This document shows positions 55,648-62,950 of a stretch of 64,000 bases of DNA, in pieces. A program made the position numbers and the translations under genes. Positions within the stretch are counted from its first letter, which is position 1, and each line of letters starts with the position of its first letter. Under the pieces are notes generated by a model. That model was given only the letters and a program-made list of their open reading frames with translations, was not told the DNA's origin and did no database searches. Origin of the DNA: Salinibaculum sp. SYNS191 (lineage in GTDB: Archaea > Halobacteriota > Halobacteria > Halobacteriales > Haloarculaceae); assembly GCF_037338445.1 (NCBI RefSeq), contig NZ_CP147838.1, positions 1,178,001-1,242,000 of the forward strand, written 5' to 3'.

Positions 55648-55721
55648 GTCCGGGTGCGAGAATCGAACCCGCGTCTCAGCCTCCACAAGGCTGAAGGATA
55701 GTCCACTACCCTAACCCGGAC
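55648..55721 (-). tRNA. tRNA-His (GTG)
   Basis: Cloverleaf with acceptor stem TCCGGGT/ACCCGGA, anticodon loop TTGTGGA (anticodon GTG) on a CAGCC/GGCTG stem, and T-arm GCGGG-TTCGATT-CTCGC. A genomically encoded G at position -1 (55721) faces C73 (55648), the identity pair of tRNA-His. The CCA end is not encoded. No intron. Confidence 0.95.
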
Positions 55722-55748
55722 ACGCACTCTGTCGTAGCCCGGTGGCGC

Positions 55749-55756
55749 AAAAATAC
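55749..55756 (-). promoter_or_regulatory. Probable promoter of tRNA-His
   Basis: GTATTTTT on the minus strand lies about 31 bases before the mature 5' end, suitable for a TATA box of a tRNA gene. Confidence 0.4.
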
Positions 55757-55818
55757 GTTACGACTCTGTCCCGAGACACCGCGGCGTTTTTGGTCACGTC
55801 GCTCCTCCGTCCGATAAC

Positions 55819-56274
55819 GTGGCGATTACGGACAAGATATACATCAAGAACCACCGGCAAATCGTCTCGCAGCTAGAGACGTCCTTCCCCAAGGGCGCGT
55901 TCAAGGGCGCGACCCTCGACATCCTCTTTCAGGGTGAGGGGCTGGCGAAACTCGACGACGCGACCCAGGACCGGGTGCTCGACTTCGCCGAGGACTTCCT
56001 GGACTGCGACTGCGAGGCCAACCCCCACTGTGGCTGCGCCGAGCGGAAGTTCGTCCGCTACCTGCTGGAACTGCGCGAGCAGGGCCTGGGCCCGGACGCC
56101 ATCGTCGACGTGATGGGCGACGACTACATGCTCTACGCGTACCCGGGCGACGTACTCTCCTTCCTCGACGACAGCGTCCGCACGCTCGAAGCGGTGGAGA
56201 CGCTGGCCGACGTCGAGGGACACACAGAGGCCGCTCGGCGCGCTCAGCAGACGAGACAGAACCTGGTGCGGTAG
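55819..56274 (+). CDS. Conserved haloarchaeal protein with cysteine cluster
   Basis: 151 residues from GTG. The centre contains a dense cysteine group, DCDCEANPHCGCAERKF, that could bind zinc or an iron-sulfur cluster, set within a helical protein (FVRYLLELREQGLGPDAIVD). The N-terminus (KIYIKNHRQIVSQLETSFP) and C-terminus are conserved-looking. I recognise this as a haloarchaeal family of unknown function. It is soluble. Confidence 0.75.
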   Translation: MAITDKIYIKNHRQIVSQLETSFPKGAFKGATLDILFQGEGLAKLDDATQDRVLDFAEDFLDCDCEANPHCGCAERKFVRYLLELREQGLGPDAIVDVMGDDYMLYAYPGDVLSFLDDSVRTLEAVETLADVEGHTEAARRAQQTRQNLVR

Positions 56275-56290
56275 CCGAGAAACGGGTCGC

Positions 56291-56734
56291 TCAGAACTGC
56301 GAGTCGTCGAAGCTACTGCCGATGCGGTAGGATGGTTCCTCGTCCTCCTCGCCGTCGAGGTCCTCCAGTTGGACGACGTCCTCCTGGTCGGCCTCGTCGA
56401 GTTCCTGACGGAGTTTGGTCACGTAGCGCTTGTGCTCTTCGAGCTGTTCGCGGAGGTGTTCGGCCTCCAGTTCCAGGCGCTCGTGCTCGCGGACGAAGCT
56501 CTTTGGCACCTCGACCTTCGGCGGGAAGCTCTCGGCGGTCCCGCTCGACGACTGGGACTCGCTCACCTCGTGTTCCGGGACCACCTCGACCTGTCCGTCG
56601 TGGGCAACCAGCATGTCCACGTAGTCCCTGAAGACGGCGGACAGCGAGATGTCGCGCTCCTCCGCGATATCCCGGAGGGTCTCGAACTTCTCCTGGCTCA
56701 CGCGGAAGGAGATAGTCTTGTTTTTGTTGCCCAT
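56291..56734 (-). CDS. Ribbon-helix-helix protein with coiled-coil tail
   Basis: 147 residues. N-terminal ribbon-helix-helix (KTISFRVSQEKFETLRDIAE, then SLSAVFRDYVDMLVAH), a linker, a coiled coil (about 84-120: EHERLELEAEHLREQLEEHK) and an acidic tail. It is likely a dimeric DNA-binding regulator. The architecture is reminiscent of the long cell-division regulator CdrL of haloarchaea, but the known neighbours (cdrS, ftsZ2) are absent here, so I do not assign that name. A TTAAG-like element (56760-56764) sits about 28 bases upstream of the start. Confidence 0.75.
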   Translation of the reverse strand: MGNKNKTISFRVSQEKFETLRDIAEERDISLSAVFRDYVDMLVAHDGQVEVVPEHEVSESQSSSGTAESFPPKVEVPKSFVREHERLELEAEHLREQLEEHKRYVTKLRQELDEADQEDVVQLEDLDGEEDEEPSYRIGSSFDDSQF

Positions 56735-56830
56735 CGCTAGCGTAGCGTCGTCGTTCCTGCTACTTAACGGTTTGTCAGACGCTGGTACCGAGGGAGAGAG
56801 TTTGAAAAGAACCCGAGGGCGCCGGGGTCG

Positions 56831-57433
56831 CTAGTCGGCGCTGGCTTCGGCCTCGTCGGCTTCGAGGCTGGCGAGTGCCTCCTCGACGGCCCGCTTGTAG
56901 GTGCCGACGTCCAGGTCGTACTCCTCGTGGGCCATCTCGACGTACTCGTCGATGGTCTCGTCGTCGGCGCTGTAGGCCTGGATGCGCTCCAGGGTGCGCT
57001 CGGCCGTCTCGACGACCCAGCGGTCGCGGGTGGCCTCGTCGACCCGGCTGATGGACTCGGGCCGGACGGAGACGTTCACGTCGCCCTCCTCGGTCTCGTA
57101 GGTCCGCGGTTTGCCGACCACGGCGACGTACTCCGGCGGTTCGAGTTCCCGGAGCATCGAGGCGGCGTCGGGCTGGTACTGGCCGGCGTAGGTGAAGAAC
57201 GTGTCACCGTTGGGGTCGACGATGCGACCCTGCCAGTACTCCGAGTCCTCGCCGACGTCCTCGGTCTCGGTGAGCGTGCCGACGAGGAACACCCGGTTGG
57301 CGCGCTGGCCGGTCGGCAACAGCACGTAGACGGGCGCGCGCTCGTCGTCGGACTCCTTGAACGTGTACGTCGCGTCGTTGAACTCGCGTGCGAAGACGCG
57401 GCGGGCGACCTCGCGGGTGGGTGTGCTCGACAT
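56831..57433 (-). CDS. rpap3: RPA-associated protein RPAP3-type
   Basis: 200 residues with an OB-like fold: ATYTFKESDDERAPVYVLLP, RANRVFLVGTLTETEDVG, YWQGRIVDPNGDTFFTYAGQY. This is the haloarchaeal RPA-associated protein that binds RPA3 in single-stranded DNA metabolism. The start overlaps the rpa stop by one base (57433), so the two subunits are cotranslated. Length agrees with the described RPAP3 proteins. Confidence 0.85.
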   Translation of the reverse strand: MSSTPTREVARRVFAREFNDATYTFKESDDERAPVYVLLPTGQRANRVFLVGTLTETEDVGEDSEYWQGRIVDPNGDTFFTYAGQYQPDAASMLRELEPPEYVAVVGKPRTYETEEGDVNVSVRPESISRVDEATRDRWVVETAERTLERIQAYSADDETIDEYVEMAHEEYDLDVGTYKRAVEEALASLEADEAEASAD

Positions 57434-58410
57434 TATATCGACCTCGCTTTGATGAGGACAGCTTCAGGGTCGACGGGTTCGGTCAGCTGGTCGGTCTCGT
57501 TCGCCAGGACGTAGCGCCCGAGCGTCGGCCCGGTCACCCGGTAGTACCGGCCGAGCGTCTTCTCGCGCATCTCGTCGGCGACGACGGACGTATCGAGCGC
57601 GTCCATGGCCATCTCCTTTGCCTGCTCCAGCGTGATACCGGTGAGGTTCTCGGTCGCCTCCTGGTCGAAGATGACCTCGTGGACGTCCTCGCCGTCGTCG
57701 AGCACGCCCTTGATGCGGAGGTCGAACTCGCCCTCGACCTCGCCGTGTTCCGAACAGCGGCCGTTCTGGAGCACGCGCGTGCAGTCCTCCTCGGGGCAGC
57801 GCTTGATGAGACCCGACCCGGACTGGATGTCCACGAGCGCGCCCTCGACCTCGATGGCGTCGTCGCCGACCTCGATGTCCTCGTCGACCTCCTCGATGGT
57901 CGTGGTTCGGTTGAGCTTCACCGAGAAGCGACCCTGGTACTCGTCGGTGACGACGTTCCGGAGGCTGTACACCTTCCCCTCTTCGAGGGTCGGGAGGTCG
58001 GATTTCGACCACTTGGTGAACTTCACGGTCCCGGTCTCGTCGCCGAGCAGGCCGACCTGGGCGACGGCGTCGCTGGTGGCGTCCCAGAGGTCGACGACCT
58101 TCGCCGTGAGGTCTATCCACTCCTCCGGGGCGTCGATGTCCCGGACCTGCTTGACCTCGTTGCCGCCGCTGCTGGCCAGGTCGTCGCGGTCCATCCCCGC
58201 CTCGTCGAGGTAGGTGTTGGTGACGCTCCGGCGCGCCTCGTCGAGGGGCACCTTGTAGTCGTCGACGAGCGTGCTCAGCCGCTCCTCGACGTCGTCGACG
58301 CCGATGTCGAGCTGGTCTGAAAACTGGTCGTGTATGTCTTCCGCGTGGGTACGCAAATCTGTCTCAGTCATGGCGTTCACTGTCTCCGCTTCGTTTTCAG
58401 TGGGAGACAT
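57433..58410 (-). CDS. rpa3: Replication protein A, RPA3-type single-stranded DNA-binding protein
   Basis: 325 residues. An OB fold at about 90-190 (EWIDLTAKVVDLWDATSDAV, TVKFTKWSKSDLPTLEEGKV) is followed by a zinc finger with CPEEDC and CSEH. The start ATG at 58410 is supported by a strong TATA box 26 bases upstream; a downstream ATG (58371) begins the better-known sequence MTETDLRTHAEDIHDQF. Paired with the RPAP gene, it is the rpa3-rpap3 operon, essential for replication and repair in related haloarchaea. Confidence 0.88.
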   Translation of the reverse strand: MSPTENEAETVNAMTETDLRTHAEDIHDQFSDQLDIGVDDVEERLSTLVDDYKVPLDEARRSVTNTYLDEAGMDRDDLASSGGNEVKQVRDIDAPEEWIDLTAKVVDLWDATSDAVAQVGLLGDETGTVKFTKWSKSDLPTLEEGKVYSLRNVVTDEYQGRFSVKLNRTTTIEEVDEDIEVGDDAIEVEGALVDIQSGSGLIKRCPEEDCTRVLQNGRCSEHGEVEGEFDLRIKGVLDDGEDVHEVIFDQEATENLTGITLEQAKEMAMDALDTSVVADEMREKTLGRYYRVTGPTLGRYVLANETDQLTEPVDPEAVLIKARSI

Positions 58411-58431
58411 AGGCGAGTTGGTTCCCGGTCC

Positions 58432-58439
58432 TATAAAAA
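58432..58439 (-). promoter_or_regulatory. TATA box of rpa3-rpap3 operon
   Basis: TTTTTATA on the minus strand, centred about 26 bases before the ATG at 58410. It is one of the best promoter matches in the window and decides the longer start. Confidence 0.65.
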
Positions 58440-58553
58440 CTTCCGCGACCGGGGTGAAAGTGGTGCCGTCGGGGACTCGCCGCCAGCGGGCAGCGGGGCG
58501 GGTCGGGCGGGTGGGGCGACGGGATTTTGTGCGCGCCGGCCCAAGCGGGGCCA

Positions 58554-58838
58554 ATGACCGACCGGGACCGGCTCCGTCGCTTCCTGCGGACCACGCTCTA
58601 CAGCGCAGGCAAGCAGTACGAGGAGGCCAGGCGCGCCTACGCCAGCGCCCGGACGAGCGCCCTCGCGGAGTTGCCCACCGACGGCGACGGCCGCGCGCGC
58701 ATCGTCTGTCGCCGCCACGCCGAGCAGCGCGCGGTCCACCTCGACGCGGACGCCCGCCCGGAGTGTTTCGACGCCGGTCACCCCGACTGCGAGGGCTGCG
58801 TCGAGGACATCCGCGACGGCCTCGTCGAGACGTGGTAG
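58554..58838 (+). CDS. DUF7091-type small protein with cysteine motif
   Basis: 94 residues starting MTDRDRLRRFLRTTLYSAGK. The N-terminal half is helical; the C-terminal half has IVCRRHAEQRAVHLD, ECFDAGHPDCEGCVEDIRDG with four cysteines and a histidine, a plausible zinc site. It is a haloarchaeal small family of unknown function. It is divergent from rpa3 across 143 bases. Confidence 0.75.
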   Translation: MTDRDRLRRFLRTTLYSAGKQYEEARRAYASARTSALAELPTDGDGRARIVCRRHAEQRAVHLDADARPECFDAGHPDCEGCVEDIRDGLVETW

Positions 58839-58892
58839 CGGGCCTGGGTACCCGTCGTTTACTCTTTTGTGACCCGGCCGCATGGGTCCGGT

Positions 58893-59879
58893 ATGGACAG
58901 GCCGCTGGTCGCCGTCGTCCTCGCCGGGGGCACCGGCACGCGACTCTACCCCGCCACCAGCACGGACCGGCCGAAACAGTTCCGCTCGTTCGGCGGCGAC
59001 CGCTCGCTGCTCGCCCGGACCGTCGACCGCGCGGGCTTCGCCGACGAGACGTACGTCCTGACCCGCCCCGACTACGCCGACGCGGTCCACGACCACGCCC
59101 CGGGGGCCGGCGTGCTGACCGAACCCGAACCGAAGGACACCGGGCCGGCACTCGTCTACGCCGCCCACCGAATCCGCGAGCAGGTCGGGGACTGCGCCAT
59201 CCTCGCACTCCCCAGCGACCACCTCGTGGAGGGCGACTTCGCCACGACAGCGCGGACGGCTGCGACCGTCGCCGTCGAGACGGAGGGGCTGGTTACCGTC
59301 GGCATCGAACCGACGCGCCCGGCGACGGGCTACGGCTACATCGACCCCGGCCCGTCGGCCGACGGCTACGCGCCGGTCGAGCGGTTCGTGGAGAAACCCG
59401 ATGCAGAGACGGCCGAGTCGTTCCTTGACGCGGGCTACCTCTGGAACGCCGGCATCTTCGCGTGGACGCCGGCGGCGCTGCTGTCGGCCGCGCGCGACTC
59501 CCCGCTGGCCCCGCTCGTGGCGGCGCTGGACGAGGGCGACCCCGACCGCGGGTTCGCGGCGGTCGAGTCAGTGAGCGTCGACAACGCCGTCCTGGAGACG
59601 GCCGACGACGTCTACGTCGTCCCCGCTGGATTCGACTGGGACGACATCGGCTCGTGGGACGCGCTCGGCCGGATTCTCGACACGGATGCCGACGGCAACG
59701 CGACGCTCGGCGACGCACTCGCCGTCGACGCGACGAACTGCGTCCTCGCGACGGACGGACAGGTCAGCGTCGTCGGCGTCGAGGACCTCGTCGTCGCCAG
59801 TTTCGACGGGCGGACGCTGGTCGTGCCCCGCGACCAGGCCCAGCGCGTGCGCGACGTGGTCGCCCGCAGGCGGGAGTGA
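58893..59879 (+). CDS. Mannose-1-phosphate guanylyltransferase-type nucleotidyltransferase
   Basis: 328 residues. The nucleotide-binding signature VLAGGTGTRLYPATSTDRPKQF is followed by SDHLV, TGYGYIDPG and FVEKP, the standard series of the mannose-1-phosphate guanylyltransferase branch (GTP + mannose-1-P to GDP-mannose). It lacks the bifunctional isomerase C-terminal domain of bacterial ManC, as expected for archaea. It probably supplies GDP-mannose for glycosylation. The ATG at 58893 is preferred over the GTG at 58869. Confidence 0.88.
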   Translation: MDRPLVAVVLAGGTGTRLYPATSTDRPKQFRSFGGDRSLLARTVDRAGFADETYVLTRPDYADAVHDHAPGAGVLTEPEPKDTGPALVYAAHRIREQVGDCAILALPSDHLVEGDFATTARTAATVAVETEGLVTVGIEPTRPATGYGYIDPGPSADGYAPVERFVEKPDAETAESFLDAGYLWNAGIFAWTPAALLSAARDSPLAPLVAALDEGDPDRGFAAVESVSVDNAVLETADDVYVVPAGFDWDDIGSWDALGRILDTDADGNATLGDALAVDATNCVLATDGQVSVVGVEDLVVASFDGRTLVVPRDQAQRVRDVVARRRE

Positions 59880-59944
59880 ACCGCCGTGCGAGCGGGTCTA
59901 CGACCTGAGAAAAGTATTTGTGAGATCGGAGACATTATTCGCCG

Positions 59945-60172
59945 ATGCACTACCTCGCCCGGTTCTGGGTCCTCGTGCTCGCCCTGGTGACGGGCCTGTC
60001 CGCACTCGGGTACCTCACGCTGTCGTTCGTCTTCCCCGACCTGGGACCGTTCGCAGTCGGCCCCACCGAACGGCTGCTGGTCGTGCTCGTCGGTGCCGTC
60101 TCCATCGGCGTCGTGGTCTGGGCCAGTACGACATCCGTCGGTCTGGTCTCCGAGGAGCCCGACGACCAGTAG
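59945..60172 (+). CDS. Small two-helix membrane protein
   Basis: 75 residues, two hydrophobic helices (about 5-30 and 42-62) and an acidic C-terminus (SEEPDDQ). A TATA-like AGTATTT (59913-59919) lies 28 bases upstream, supporting the start. No family recognised. The 128 bases before the tRNA-Gly gene contain no gene. Confidence 0.65.
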   Translation: MHYLARFWVLVLALVTGLSALGYLTLSFVFPDLGPFAVGPTERLLVVLVGAVSIGVVVWASTTSVGLVSEEPDDQ

Positions 60173-60300
60173 CGCCGGTCCTGCCGCGGCGGAAGGGAAA
60201 CATCCTTTACCGACAGCGAATATAGCTCGACACAGGCGCCGGTGGTGAGCAGTTCCGTCGGAATTGCGACCCACGGGGCGTGAACGAGCGAAGCGAGTGA

Positions 60301-60371
60301 GCGCCGGTGGTCTAGTGGTAGGACATGAGCTTCCCAAGCTCATAGCCCGGGTTCAATTCCCGGCCGGCGCA
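60301..60371 (+). tRNA. tRNA-Gly (CCC)
   Basis: 71 bases. Acceptor stem GCGCCGG/CCGGCGC with discriminator A, anticodon loop TTCCCAA (anticodon CCC) on a TGAGC/GCTCA stem, T-arm CCGGG-TTCAATT-CCCGG. No intron and no encoded CCA. It borders the integrated island, which begins just downstream. Confidence 0.95.
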
Positions 60372-60372
60372 T

Positions 60373-60401
60373 ACGACGGCGCTGCCGTCGTGCGGTTTTT
60401 T
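60373..60401 (+). terminator. Hairpin terminator after tRNA-Gly
   Basis: ACGACGGC and GCCGTCGT form an eight-base stem with a three-base loop, followed by GCGG and a run of six T residues. This looks like an intrinsic-type terminator for the tRNA transcript; archaeal termination itself mainly needs the T-run. Confidence 0.6.
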
Positions 60402-60556
60402 GCGTCCGTCTGGAGTCAAACAGCATGGACGCCAAAGCTTACAAAGTGGGTTCAAGAATTGACCCCGACGCCGTCTTGCGGGTTTTCCGAAGTGTCCGGC
60501 TTACAGAACGAGAACAGTGCCAAAACCGCCAGCGGGCAGTACAATGGGGTGAGCCG

Positions 60557-60766
60557 ATGACGGAAGACGCGACCGTGAACGGAATCAAAGTCGTCAACGC
60601 GCCCACGCGGGTCACACAAGTCGCACAGAAGACCGGCCGCTTCTACGGATGGCTCTGGAATGAGCGGGACACCTTGGTCATCAGTCCGGAGGAACACAGT
60701 CAACACCAACCAGTGGCTGTGTGGTTTTCGACAGCGCATGGCTACAATCGTCTCACAGTGGGTTGA
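60557..60766 (+). CDS. Doubtful small ORF in island
   Basis: 69 codons starting MTEDATVNGIKVVNAPTRVT; the ATG overlaps the stop codon of another open frame (ATGA, 60557-60560), a pattern common for real downstream genes. That upstream frame (ending ENSAKTASGQYNGVSR) has no plausible start after the tRNA and may be a truncated gene. No family recognised. This is probably eroded island content. Confidence 0.35.
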   Translation: MTEDATVNGIKVVNAPTRVTQVAQKTGRFYGWLWNERDTLVISPEEHSQHQPVAVWFSTAHGYNRLTVG

Positions 60767-60812
60767 TGAACGATCTACCCAGGCCAAGAACGAGGACAGC
60801 GAGAGGATGTAA

Positions 60813-61067
60813 CTAGCCAAGTACGGGACTACCTACGGGTCCAGGTCACTGAATCGGCTACTCAAAGACTTGTGTGAGCATGCTGGTATCGCCAAGCAGG
60901 ACCGAACGTGGTACTCAATCCGTCGGAGCACGGCTAACGTCGTCGCGACAAACGCCTCTGCCGAACACGCACGAAAGCAGATGCGACACAAGCAGGTAGA
61001 GAGGACGATGCGGTATATTCAGCCCGACGAGGAAAAGACCCGTGAGGCACTGAATAGGGTAGGATGA
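60813..61067 (+). pseudogene. C-terminal fragment of tyrosine recombinase (integrase)
   Basis: The open frame 60813-61067 encodes only the C-terminal part of a haloarchaeal XerC/D-type integrase: YGSRSLNRLLKDLCEHAGIA, then TWYSIRRSTAN (box II arginine), RKQMRHKQVERTMRYIQ (late histidine and nucleophilic tyrosine). A stop codon at 60810 closes the frame upstream, and the core-binding domain and box I arginine are missing. It is the decayed integrase of an element that integrated at the neighbouring tRNA-Gly gene. Confidence 0.75.
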
Positions 61068-61284
61068 CAAGCGACGGAACAGCGACGATCCAGGTTTTGG
61101 TGATGTGAATTCGTCTCAACAACTGCATGCCAAATTGCGTGGTGCCGGACCAATGTGACGTATCGGTTGAAGCTAACCAAACACTACGACAGACAGACAG
61201 AGGAGCGAAAACAGGGAATACGGCGCGGTTATCAGGACGACAGATAACTTCCCAGACACCAACTCCTGATCGCTGAAGTCCCAA

Positions 61285-61321
61285 ACACGGAGTTGCCTGC
61301 CCACTTACTCTAACTCCGTGT
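61285..61321 (+). repeat. Inverted repeat, 10-base arms
   Basis: ACACGGAGTT (61285-61294) and AACTCCGTGT (61312-61321) are perfectly complementary with a 17-base spacer. It could be a regulator-binding site or a transcript hairpin upstream of the two-gene unit. Confidence 0.6.
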
Positions 61322-61414
61322 GATGAGCGTGAGAGACTAAGTTCCAAGTGTGGCAGCAACAAAGGTTTTAAGGAGAAGGCACGCGCAACATGCTGGTAAG
61401 GAGTCATGAGAATT

Positions 61415-61451
61415 ATCGGGCGACCCCGCTCTCCAACAGGATTCGCCCGAT
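61415..61451 (+). repeat. Inverted repeat next to start of AbrB-like gene
   Basis: ATCGGGCGA (61415-61423) and TCGCCCGAT (61443-61451) are perfect nine-base arms with a 19-base spacer, ending ten bases before the ATG at 61461. The position suits an operator for autoregulation by the AbrB-like product, or a hairpin masking translation. Confidence 0.6.
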
Positions 61452-61460
61452 GGCTCCGTG

Positions 61461-62231
61461 ATGGAAGCCATGATCAGCTACGGGAATATCGATGAAAAAG
61501 GTGCCGATGAGCCAGATCCGGCTTATATGCACCACTGTAGAGAGTTCGAACTGAGAAATGACAACACTGCCGGTGATGGACTGAACGGATCTATCCGACT
61601 GGACGAAAACGATCTGAAAGCAGTTGGGGCCGAACCGGGAGATCCGGTCAGGGTATACGCCGAGGCAGACGGGCGCTGGATACTGTACGAGCGCGATACA
61701 TACACCGACCGGGCAGGAATTGGTATGCCCAAAGGCCACCGTGAGAAACTGGGGCTGGACTCAAACAACAGGACAGTAGAACTTTGGTTGGATGAGGCAA
61801 AGTCCGAACCAGACGATACCTCGGACGAAGACGAAAACACTGGAAAACAGGTGTCGCTGACCGGTGAGGAAGCGAAAGAACGGGAATACGTTCTAATCCC
61901 GGACGACAGTCCAATCAAGTACCACCATGTTAGTTCTTCGGAAGACAACAAAACGGAGTGCGGAATAAGCTTCCGAGGCCGAGAATATCGTCGGTTTAGC
62001 GACCCCGGTGACGCCCTTGATCAGTGTAGCGACTGTGCCATCCGCTCCTCGGACGACATGACCAACAAGGAACTCGTGGAGTGGCTTGGCGAGCAGGCCG
62101 GATTCGAAGCTAACGAGGGAACACCGGCGTACTTAAGCAAGGGACAGCTCGTCGCTCTCCGGGATTATGTACTCGAACTGCAAGAGGAGCAGACGGACGA
62201 ATCAGCAGATGAGAATACGGCCAATGCATGA
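61461..62231 (+). CDS. AbrB/SpoVT-like double-hairpin protein with zinc domain
   Basis: 256 residues. Two swapped-hairpin-like (AbrB/SpoVT) segments occur: GSIRLDENDLKAVGAEPGDP with VRVYAEADGRWILYERD, and GIGMPKGHREKLGLDSNN with RTVELWLDEA. An acidic linker follows, then a small domain with histidines in KYHHVSS and cysteines in TECG and CSDC (a likely zinc site), and a helical C-terminus (MTNKELVEWLGEQAGF). The AbrB part suggests DNA binding. The stop overlaps the start of the nuclease-like gene (ATGA). GC is lower than in the core. GTG 61458 is an equal start. Confidence 0.65.
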   Translation: MEAMISYGNIDEKGADEPDPAYMHHCREFELRNDNTAGDGLNGSIRLDENDLKAVGAEPGDPVRVYAEADGRWILYERDTYTDRAGIGMPKGHREKLGLDSNNRTVELWLDEAKSEPDDTSDEDENTGKQVSLTGEEAKEREYVLIPDDSPIKYHHVSSSEDNKTECGISFRGREYRRFSDPGDALDQCSDCAIRSSDDMTNKELVEWLGEQAGFEANEGTPAYLSKGQLVALRDYVLELQEEQTDESADENTANA

Positions 62232-62761
62232 GCACATCTGATCCACTCGTTTCAGTCTCGGAGATGCCGAAGGCGGTTCAGCCGACAGTAGAGATCTCTG
62301 ATGCGAAACGAATTCCCCTGTCCGAACTCGGTACGATGCGAGCGCGGGGTGGGCCGGGCAGCATCGAGAATCACATCAGGGGGATTATGGGCGAGTTCGC
62401 CGTGGCGAAGTTCTTCGGCGTGCCTGAAAAAGTCGATGACGAAATATACGAACATGGCGACCCCGGATATGACCTTCAGATCGACGGCAAGACCATCGAT
62501 GTGAAAACAGTTGATCCGAGGGCCAACAATCCCGGCCTGATGGTCGACGCTACCCGGAACATCGAGGCGGACTACTACGTCCTTGTTCAGGAACTGAACG
62601 CGAACACCTACCGAATCATCGGGTACGCGCCCGCGCCTGTTGTCAAAAATGCCGATGTCCGTCCACTGCGTCTCGACGGATACGCCAAGAGGCTCAGAGT
62701 TGTCGAACAGTACGATCTCTTTCCGATTCCGTCCTACATTGGAGTCTCCGAGCGGCCCTAA
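62228..62761 (+). CDS. PD-(D/E)XK nuclease-like protein
   Basis: 177 residues. A helix with a conserved-type glutamate (RGIMGEFAVAKFFGV, E56) is followed by GDPGYDLQIDGKTIDVKTVD with D82, D91 and K93 in the D-x(n)-(D/E)-x-K arrangement, then the strand ADYYVLVQ typical of the restriction-endonuclease core. The full catalytic set is therefore present. It is translationally coupled to the AbrB-like gene, so the two act as a unit: a phage/island-derived nuclease with its DNA-binding or control partner. Confidence 0.68.
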   Translation: MSTSDPLVSVSEMPKAVQPTVEISDAKRIPLSELGTMRARGGPGSIENHIRGIMGEFAVAKFFGVPEKVDDEIYEHGDPGYDLQIDGKTIDVKTVDPRANNPGLMVDATRNIEADYYVLVQELNANTYRIIGYAPAPVVKNADVRPLRLDGYAKRLRVVEQYDLFPIPSYIGVSERP

Positions 62762-62950
62762 TTCTTAATCGGTCTACCTCAGCAAAGGCGAACATTGGTT
62801 GACCCTTGCCGAGAGGTACTCCTTCGTCCGGGCAGTGAGGAGCGGATGCGATAGAAGGGAATCGTCCGCTGCGTCCCGCGTGGAGTGACCGAACGTCCAC
62901 TGACACAGCGGTGACGGGCGATATTTGGCGATGCAGCCCCAACGACGGGT

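Larger units (their letters stand above)
61068..61457 (+). other. 390-base AT-richer intergenic stretch of the island
   Basis: No gene supported on either strand. It contains two inverted repeats (listed) and a TTTTAAG box at about 61366-61372. Base composition is clearly lower in GC than in the core genes, in keeping with foreign origin. Confidence 0.6.

Noticed and set aside
56291..56734. Naming this gene cdrL
   Set aside because: The ribbon-helix-helix plus coiled-coil layout is similar, but cdrS and ftsZ2 are not nearby and I cannot run an alignment.
60934..61407. 157-codon minus-strand frame in the island
   Set aside because: Arg/Ser-rich without domain features; it overlaps the clear integrase fragment on the plus strand.
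61406..61495. 29-codon ORF ahead of the AbrB-like gene (MRIIGRPRSPT)
   Set aside because: It overlaps the inverted repeat and the start of the longer, better-supported gene; no promoter at leaderless spacing and no stop/start overlap.
60330..62950. Direct repeat of the tRNA-Gly 3' end as an attachment site
   Set aside because: I scanned for the T-arm/acceptor sequence downstream of the tRNA and found no copy before nadE.
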